Shown here in pieces: positions 62,637 through 64,000 of a stretch of 64,000 nucleotides of DNA. Position 1 is the stretch's first letter. Each line of letters starts with the position of its first letter. The translations under genes were made by a program, and so were the position numbers. Under the pieces are notes generated by a model. The model did no database searches. It was not told the origin of the DNA and saw only the letters and a list, made by a program, of their open reading frames with translations. This DNA is from Scilla litardierei (lineage: Eukaryota > Streptophyta > Magnoliopsida > Asparagales > Asparagaceae), in the NCBI GenBank assembly GCA_030789695.1, contig CM061142.1, positions 159,126,714 to 159,190,713 of the forward strand. The letters are read 5' to 3'.

Positions 62637-64000
62637 TGACCGTCCGTCCGTTTGGCACTCAAATCGGGACGGGGATACTAGGATTAGAAATTGTAAACCG
62701 CAAGAGCACTGTGTCGAAGTATGGCTTGGGGGTCGATCACAGGAAGGCGTGAGTTATGCTTGTGAACATTCGGGATCTGGATCACCCTGTGGGTGAGCTA
62801 GCTTAATCTCTTGTTGGATGTCACGATAGTAAACTAATGAAAAAGGTGTAAGAGATAAAAAGGCAACCTAGGACTTTAGCTTCCGCCCTATCATGAGTTC
62901 TCACTATTACGACCGAAGGGTAGGAATGTGATCGGATTCTAGGGTTTAGCGGTGAGACATTGCCTCTAATAGTGGTACCTAGCATCCCATGGGCCCGATA
63001 TTCCGGTCGATGCCCAGGATGATACGCTAGGTCTACCCGGGTTCGGACGGTTGGCATTCCCATGTCCAACACCGCCCGACTCCGGGAGCACTAAGCTCGC
63101 AATGATTGCTCCCGAAATTTCATCCAAGCCGTTCACACGCGCGAGGAATCAATGTCTACGCTAGGGGGTGAGCTGTGGCTAGAGAATCAAACTCACGTTT
63201 TATTTTCCCTTGGCCCGACGGTCAAAGGCGGTCTTTCTCCCGCCAGTGACAATAAAACGCCCCCACGTAACCATCTAAATCCCTATATCCTATCGAATCT
63301 CTAATCCTATGGCTTTTCTAGGGAGAACCCACGAAGGGGCTTCCACCAATGTCCCAGATTTAAGAACTACTCACTAATCATGGCGATGAGATGCAATAAA
63401 ACTGATTATAGCCATCAAAATGGAAATCAAGCAATAGATTACTGTAGCAAATAGAAGTATAAACACATTATTAAAATATAAGAGCGATCAAGGAACTTAC
63501 AAATAGAAATAAATTCGGAGCAGACAAAATCCCTAAAAACAGCTTAAGAAAATGGGGATTTCGTTTCTGGAAAAACCTAGCTTTATTTATACATTTTGGC
63601 AAGATGCCAGGGAATATTTCTACTGAAAGACAAAAATAGACATTCACCCGATCGGGTGACACTTCACCCGATCGGGTGAAACGACGGGAAATTTGGTCTT
63701 CAGCTTCTGATAAACCTCACCTGATCGCTGAACCGATCGGGTGAGTCTTCGAATTCTCGAGCATGGGGAAAGCAGCTGCTACAGGTTGATTCGGGTGAAA
63801 TTTGGCTCTCAAAACAGTGCCATGTGTCACATCCACCCGATCACTGAACCAATTGGGTGGATCTGCCTCTTCCACGGGACTGATACGGTCGCACGAACCG
63901 ATCGGGTGGATCTGTCAACCCGATCGGTTGAGAGCTGATACATGGTTTATCTTGACGATTGGCTCTCTGGGTCTTGTGCGACACCTCCCGTTGCTCCGGG
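62637..64000 (-). repeat. 5' LTR of Athila-2, truncated by window edge
   Basis: Homologous to 41820-43192 and the first bases of 58879-59069. Contains TATA box (63584-63591) and the palindrome cluster (63643-63930, with TTCACCCGATCGGGTGAA at 63663-63680). The U5 block is mutated (CCGCAAGAGCACTG near 62698). Confidence 0.88.

Larger units (their letters stand above)
41820..64000 (-). mobile_element. Non-autonomous Athila-like element (Athila-2), split by Tekay array, right end outside window
   Basis: On the minus strand: 5' LTR (from beyond 64000 to 62637), primer-binding site (62629-62611), one broken acidic ORF (about 62440-60825), non-coding tail, purine tract (59080-59070) and 3' LTR (59069-58879 plus 43192-41820). 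No gag, protease or pol motif was recognised, so it resembles a large retrotransposon derivative. The two LTRs are alignable along their whole visible length with moderate divergence. The right TSD is outside the window. Confidence 0.82.

Noticed and set aside
1..64000. Host protein-coding genes, tRNA or rRNA genes
   Set aside because: No multi-exon host gene, tRNA cloverleaf or rRNA sequence was recognised; all strong coding signals belong to retroelements.

Overview
The window is gene-poor nuclear DNA of a flowering plant. It consists almost entirely of nested retrotransposons: Ty3/gypsy elements of the Athila, Tat and Tekay/Del (chromovirus) types, one Ty1/copia element and one plant LINE. 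I found no host gene, tRNA, rRNA, CRISPR array or bacterial feature. Family-level calls rest on domains, primer-binding sites, LTR ends and target-site duplications (TSDs) that I read directly. No database search was run, so I do not name a species.

Layout. (1) 1-5231: Athila-type element on the minus strand, with gag-protease but no reverse transcriptase (RT); its 5' LTR is 3397-5231. (2) 5285-9413: a decayed LINE, minus strand, inside an old LTR (LTR A, 5232-5284 plus 9414-11038). (3) 11154(?)-12020 plus 19592-21112: a second old LTR (LTR B), split by a copia element at 12021-19586 (520-bp LTRs, TSD CCCCT) and cut by the next element. (4) 21113-24099: a 2,987-bp LTR (LTR C) followed by decayed internal DNA. 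(5) 25588-41423: a Tat-type element (TSD GGAAT) with an intact 907-aa gag-protease ORF, no pol, a ~5.85-kb array of ~28 tandem ~211-bp units, and two related antisense genes. (6) 41820 to beyond 64000: a non-autonomous Athila-like element, minus strand. Its left LTR is split at 43192/58874 by (7) 43193-58873, a tandem Tekay/Del array, LTR-internal-LTR-internal-LTR, flanked by TSD CCTTC.

The insertions read as successive layers: LTR A, then B, then C, then Athila-2, then the Tekay array, with the LINE, copia and Tat elements as side insertions. Most elements are defective. The Tekay pol is the nearest to complete, and two of its apparent frame breaks are removed by predicted GT-AG introns.

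The most interesting signals lie in the LTRs. The Athila-1 leader holds five successive stem-loops with one invariant 14-nt loop sequence and different self-complementary stems. Three unrelated LTR families each carry their own dense cluster of a short palindromic word, placed 45-86 bp upstream of a TATA box. The Tekay leader holds six perfect hairpins, two sharing the same 11-nt loop. Together these suggest family-specific cis-element arrays in the promoter and structured RNA in the leader. Function is inference throughout.
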